Of a DNA stretch of 64,000 nt, positions 60,411 through 64,000 are shown piece by piece. The translations under genes and the position numbers were made by a program. Below the pieces are notes generated by a model that was not told where the DNA came from, did not search any database, and saw only the letters and a list, made by a program, of their open reading frames with translations. How positions within the stretch are numbered: position 1 is the first letter of the stretch; each line of letters opens with the position of its first letter. This DNA comes from Astropecten irregularis (Eukaryota > Echinodermata > Asteroidea > Paxillosida > Astropectinidae): NCBI GenBank assembly GCA_963971285.1, contig OZ020263.1, positions 4,464,001 through 4,528,000 of the forward strand, read 5' to 3'.

Positions 60411-60627
60411 CTACGCAAGTTGTTCTTCCTTGATAACAAACAGAATTTCCCCACCGTCGTCACCATACACGTCAGCTTCATCATCCGAAATCTCAATCGT
60501 ATCATCTCCCATCGCATCCTCCGGTGTATCGTCAAGATAATCAATCTTATAAAGCTCTTTGACCCTACGGCGATTTTTCAACCGACGTCGAAGGTTGCGG
60601 ATTGACCCACCAAGGCTTTTGACGAAC
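60411..60627 (-). CDS. Unrecognised nuclear-type protein, terminal exon (basic module plus acidic tail)
   Basis: Terminal coding exon. It begins after a clear acceptor (TTTTTATTACAG|TTCGTC, first base 60627, phase 0) and ends at TAG 60411-60413, giving 71 residues. It starts FVKSLGGSIRNLRRRLKNRRR, a very basic amphipathic segment that also reads as a nuclear localisation signal. It then turns acidic (DDTPEDAMGDDTIEISDDEAD). TIEISDDE has the form of a SUMO-interacting motif (alternating hydrophobics followed by acids), and V-IKEE near the end fits the SUMO-acceptor consensus (hydrophobic-K-x-E). These are motif-level inferences. It is in frame with the exon at 61601-62530. No polyadenylation signal was found before the TTAA repeat at 60036-60294. 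Confidence 0.7.
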
Positions 60628-60894
60628 TGTAATAAAAATGAGGTCAGAATAAATGATGTTATCAATCAAAGGTGCAAAACTATTACATGTATGTAATCAT
60701 AAATCATACCCGTTGGTGAGGGCAGGGCTGAGAACACACCACCCTCCATGGTGGCAGGGAGGTGGGGATTATGACTGTGAACAGATTATTGGTGGCGCTA
60801 TACAGAGACAACATGTAGAGTCCCCTTCTTTGGGCCTTGTGATTGGCGATTTTTCATTAAAAAAAAAAAAAATAAAAAAAATAGGTCTATGGAT

Positions 60895-60945
60895 GTCAGA
60901 GCTGGACGACAGAGCTGGAGCCCGAGCCTCCGTTTCGTAAACGCC
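60895..60945. repeat. Single end of the GTTTCGTAAACG repeat
   Basis: GTCAGAGCTGGACGACAGAG then CTGGAGCCCGAGCCTCCGTT TCGTAAACGCC matches the ends of 59262-59455. Confidence 0.45.
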
Positions 60946-61140
60946 CTATTAATCTAATGTCGTCGCCATCGGCAGTTAATAAGGTCAGTCTAAAACAAAC
61001 AAGCTGGTAGTTATGTGAACCTCGTAAGTACGCAGGGTCAAATTTGATGGCTCTGGTTAGCAGAACCATGAGCTCGGACCCATTGTTGGTCTACTTTGGG
61101 TCATTGATGCTATACAGTAATCTGAGCACACGGTTTTGAA

Positions 61141-61412
61141 TGGCGCCCTCTTTCATTAAAACAAGAACTTGTGGTGGCGTTTATCGATCTAATGCTCTAC
61201 AACTCCGGCTCAGTACGTAGTGCGCGATTTATTCTTGAAAGGAACTCAGAATTTATAAAATATTCCGCATGGACAACATGTCCCGGATTTCCCCACAGGT
61301 CTTTTGCTCATCCGGCTTCCCAGATTTCAATAAAAGATGATTGGCGGTGTACAAAATAATAATTATACTAACACCACCGCAGTTTCTTGTTTTAATCAAA
61401 AGAGGGCGCCAT
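61141..61412 (-). mobile_element. TIR element TGGCGCCCTCTTT (family F), inverted
   Basis: TGGCGCCCTCTTTCATTAAA on the left and TTTTAATCAAAAGAGGGCGC on the right. Internal words GGATTTCCCCACAGGTCTTT and GGCTTCCCAGAT are the reverse of the 58433 copy. It lies in the intron of the uncharacterised gene. Confidence 0.85.
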
Positions 61413-61600
61413 TCAAATCGTGTGCTCCATAGACATACATGTAAATATTTGTTATGTCTGTGTTGTGCTCGGATTACTGTATATGAACAGAAGGTTAGCA
61501 GGGGCATAGGCTATAGGATGACGCCGGTTGGAATCCAGCCTTTTCAGGAAATACGTTCTAAGTACAGCAATTTAAGGGGAAAATCAAATAATTCGCATAC

Positions 61601-62530
61601 ACTTGAAATACTGCTCTCATCACAATCCAGTGCCGGGTATTTCTCTGCCAGGGTACGGCCGATATTGGCGTAGGCGCCGAAGTTCAGTCTGTGTCCACGC
61701 GTGAATTCGACGTAAAACCTGCCGCACTCCCTGACCATCATCCTCCGCACACATTTATTTATTTCACCCTCACAAGATCTCAACAGCTCCTGTAACTGGT
61801 CAGAGAACTCCGGTATGGGAGCTGGGTAGTCAATATGAGTGTCGGGAAGTAAACTTTCCTCCTGTGCCGATGTAAAATCCCATTTGCTGTCGTTAACTGG
61901 GTGCAATGGTTCGGGCTCAGACTCGGAACTCAACCTTTCCGTCTTGGCGAACGAAGTCACGGACGAAATTTGTAGTTTGGACTGAGTGACAGCCGTAGAT
62001 AGGGTTGCATGCTCCACTTGGACCGCTTGGTTATTGGCAGGGATGGAGGTAGCGAGTGGAGCGCCATGTGTCAAGGCGGTGGTGTTTGCGGTAGCATGTC
62101 CTTTTTGAAGGCAGGTGGTTTTCTTGTGGTTCTGAGCAGGTGCAGGGGCCTCTGCTTGGCGTAGCTGTTGGGTTCCAGGTGCGAACATAGTCACGACAGC
62201 CTGTGTTCGGTCAGACGACAATCTCTGCCTTTTTTCAAGTGGTTGGTGGTTCGATTCCCCCATTGCATGATGATAAAGTGGCAGCATCGACCGCGGCTGC
62301 ATGATCGGCGTCGTATCCTTCTGCATGAACTGAATCGGCGCAAGGTTGCGGCGAGGGGGTTCAGCTTGAGGCAATGGAGATGGCGTGAAGCCACCGCCAA
62401 CAGCGCCGCCGTGAAATGACTGACTCACGGCAGGGCGAGGTTGTGGCTGAGGGCATGTGTTCGTGGGTACGGCTGGGGATATCTTCGAAAAGCTTGGCTG
62501 GTCCGATTGCGACGAAGCTTGATATTCATC
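61601..62530 (-). CDS. Unrecognised nuclear-type protein, penultimate exon (Pro/Gln/Ser-rich plus helical domain)
   Basis: A 930-base exon of exactly 310 codons, from acceptor TTTTTCAACAG|GATGAA (62530) to donor AGT|GTATGC (61601), phase 0 at both ends. It is 5' partial: upstream exons were not found. The first about 210 residues are low-complexity Pro/Gln/Ser/Thr with a short basic EKRQR, typical of disordered regulatory proteins. The last about 85 residues look folded: FSDQLQELLRSCEGEINKCVRRMM, then YVEFTRGHRLNFGAYANIGRTLAEKYPALD. Joined to the next exon this continues into FVKSLGGSIRNLRRRLKNRRR. The pattern (YxxIxxxLxxKYPxL, about 10 residues, then a helix ending N-x-RR) resembles DNA-binding-like modules seen in many uncharacterised invertebrate proteins, but I cannot name the family. 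The GC content and codon use contrast with the AT-rich flanks, supporting a real exon. Confidence 0.7.
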
Positions 62531-62613
62531 CTGTTGAAAAATGAAGCAGCAAAGTTTCACTTGAAAAATTCTACAATAGCCTCTTTATAACCTCTATTAA
62601 CAGTTCTATATTA

Positions 62614-63070
62614 TTTTATAACACCCCGTCTACGGATTCCGTCTCGTGATTGGTTCAGAGCGCGTCACATGACATTATATATTTTTGCTATACAAGGCGC
62701 ACAGCGCGCGACGCACTACCCCGTGGCAAGCAACGTACTATCCCAATGTACTATACCATGGCAATCAATGTACTATCCCGAGCTGCATGGTACCCAGACT
62801 TATATTTTAGTGCACAGAGTACAGCACGTAGTAACCGTTGTAGTATCACACCTCGAACCCAAGCAGTTGTGCATAATACTACATACCTGAATGAGAAATG
62901 TGTGCGAGGATGCAAAGTTTGGACTGGCACCTCTTCAAATTACATGATCGCGTACTTATCAGCTTATACTTGTTGAAGTGTTAAAGTTAAACAAAGTCGT
63001 CTAAATTGTTTTTTTTTTTATTGTAGCGGGTCTGTTAGTTTGCAGAATCTATGTATGGGGTGTTATAAAA
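62614..63070. mobile_element. TIR-bounded segment TTTTATAACACCCC
   Basis: TTTTATAACACCCC at the left pairs with GGGGTGTTATAAAA at the right, 457 bp. The right boundary coincides with the start of the hairpin at 63071, so the two may be parts of one compound element. Confidence 0.6.
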
Positions 63071-63238
63071 CAAATACTGACTGCTTTGACTCGTGCGATT
63101 GGTTAAATCTATGATACCCTCGGTGATCCCCTGCGCGTTCTATTTTCCCTCGGCTGCGCCTCGGGAAAATAGAACGCGCAGGGGATCACCTCGGGTATCA
63201 TAGATTTAACCATCGCACTCGAAGCAGTCAATATTTGT
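63071..63238. mobile_element. Very long near-perfect palindrome
   Basis: Roughly 80-bp arms: GGTTAAATCTATGATACCCT, GGTGATCCCCTGCGCGTTCT, ATTTTCCCTCGG on the left against CCTCGGGAAAATAGAACGCG, CAGGGGATCACCTCGGGTAT, CATAGATTTAACC on the right, with a GCTGCGC loop. Outer CAAATACTGACTGCTT pairs with GAAGCAGTCAATATTTG. A palindromic MITE is the likeliest reading. Confidence 0.85.
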
Positions 63239-64000
63239 ATACTATAATCATGTTGTCTGTAGAAACACGTTGGCCTACATAATTAAGGAAGGCCTACTCG
63301 CCGGCCCTATTGGGCGCATTTTGGCACAAAATCATGCCTTTAATTGGCATGACTTAAAACTGAAAAGGTCTTCCAAAAGTAGCATTCCACACAAATAAAC
63401 GGTACAATTTAGCCATTTTCATGATAATTACAAAAACACGTCGATCTGGTTTTCCAGTCGTTAAAAAGATTGCTGTAGAAAATGTAAGTACATTTGAAAT
63501 TATATAATCACTCTTTTTAAACCCAAGCTTAATGATTTCACCTAAGCATTTCCTTTTTTAAATTAAGAACTGCCAACGTGATTATTCAAGGAAATCATTT
63601 TGTACCCATTTCCTGTCGTTCAATTCAATTCGTGTCATTGAAATCATTTCGTGTCATTGAAATCATTTCATAATATTCAGGATAATCAAAATCAATTTTG
63701 CCCTCAAAATGATTTCATTCTGTCCAAATCCTTTCTGTCCAAAGCCTTACAACGTTGTATTTTGTTATATCTTAAATTTCCCTTAATTAATCTTAATTAT
63801 CATAACTATTATTATTCAATGAAAAGGGGGCAGACCTTTGTACAAGCTACGGCTTCTTGTCTGACCTCCTCATACTATTAGCTTACCTTGTAAAATGTAC
63901 TCAATGTAATAATATTATAATAGTATAAAATAAACCCGAACCTGAACCTGTTATTCATGTAAATCGTTTCGAGCCCTAGAAATCATTTTGTGTCTTTGAA
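63239..64000. other. Non-coding, nothing recognised
   Basis: AT-rich. The word GTGTCATTGAAATCATTTC repeats at 63633-63668 and again, degraded, at the right edge (63978-64000), a short local repeat. Confidence 0.5.

Overview
This window is animal (metazoan) nuclear DNA and looks like a marine deuterostome. An echinoderm, perhaps a sea star or sea urchin relative, is the best guess, with amphioxus or a hemichordate possible. The evidence is large introns and spacers, GT/AG splice sites, many small TIR elements (MITEs), tRNA-derived SINEs, abundant self-complementary TACATG/TGTACA runs, and two recognisable animal signalling genes. The species assignment is inference. There is no operon, phage, CRISPR array or rRNA.

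Gene content is sparse and all on the minus strand. (1) At 35.56-35.84 kb lies the leucine-zipper and autoinhibitory first coding exon of a PRKG1-type cGMP-dependent protein kinase. A phase-compatible candidate upstream exon at 39.55-39.77 kb could give a longer N-terminus. No cyclic-nucleotide-binding or kinase exon was recognised, so the rest probably lies across a long intron beyond the left edge. (2) At 55.41-56.40 kb is a complete single-exon coding region for a rhodanese plus dual-specificity phosphatase protein resembling STYXL1 (MK-STYX), but with an intact HC-x5-R catalytic signature. A candidate 5' exon ends at 56.88 kb. (3) At 60.41-62.53 kb are the last two exons of an unrecognised, probably nuclear protein with a basic helical C-terminal module followed by an acidic tail. 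Its 5' end is not identified. A further open frame at 37.33-37.70 kb looks like a fragment of a VWA-type domain and may be a gene relic.

The rest is mostly repeats. The dominant one is a TTAA-flanked MITE group of about 21 copies in two subfamilies, A and B, which share one half but have different outer ends. Others are a MITE starting GGGGCCAATTTCA, palindromic GGGGTCGATTTCA elements, TGGCGCCCTC elements, a hAT-like element with near-perfect 8-bp target duplication (52979-53416), several single-copy long hairpins, tRNA-derived SINEs, two dispersed repeats carrying a hammerhead-like hairpin core, and tandem arrays at 8.65-8.94, 12.4-12.65, 22.92-23.17 and 29.2-29.7 kb.

Limits: exons shorter than about 60 codons, or without an ATG, could not be searched systematically by eye. 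The long stretches described as non-coding may therefore hide small exons. Repeat boundaries are accurate to a few bases where TIRs are clear and approximate elsewhere.
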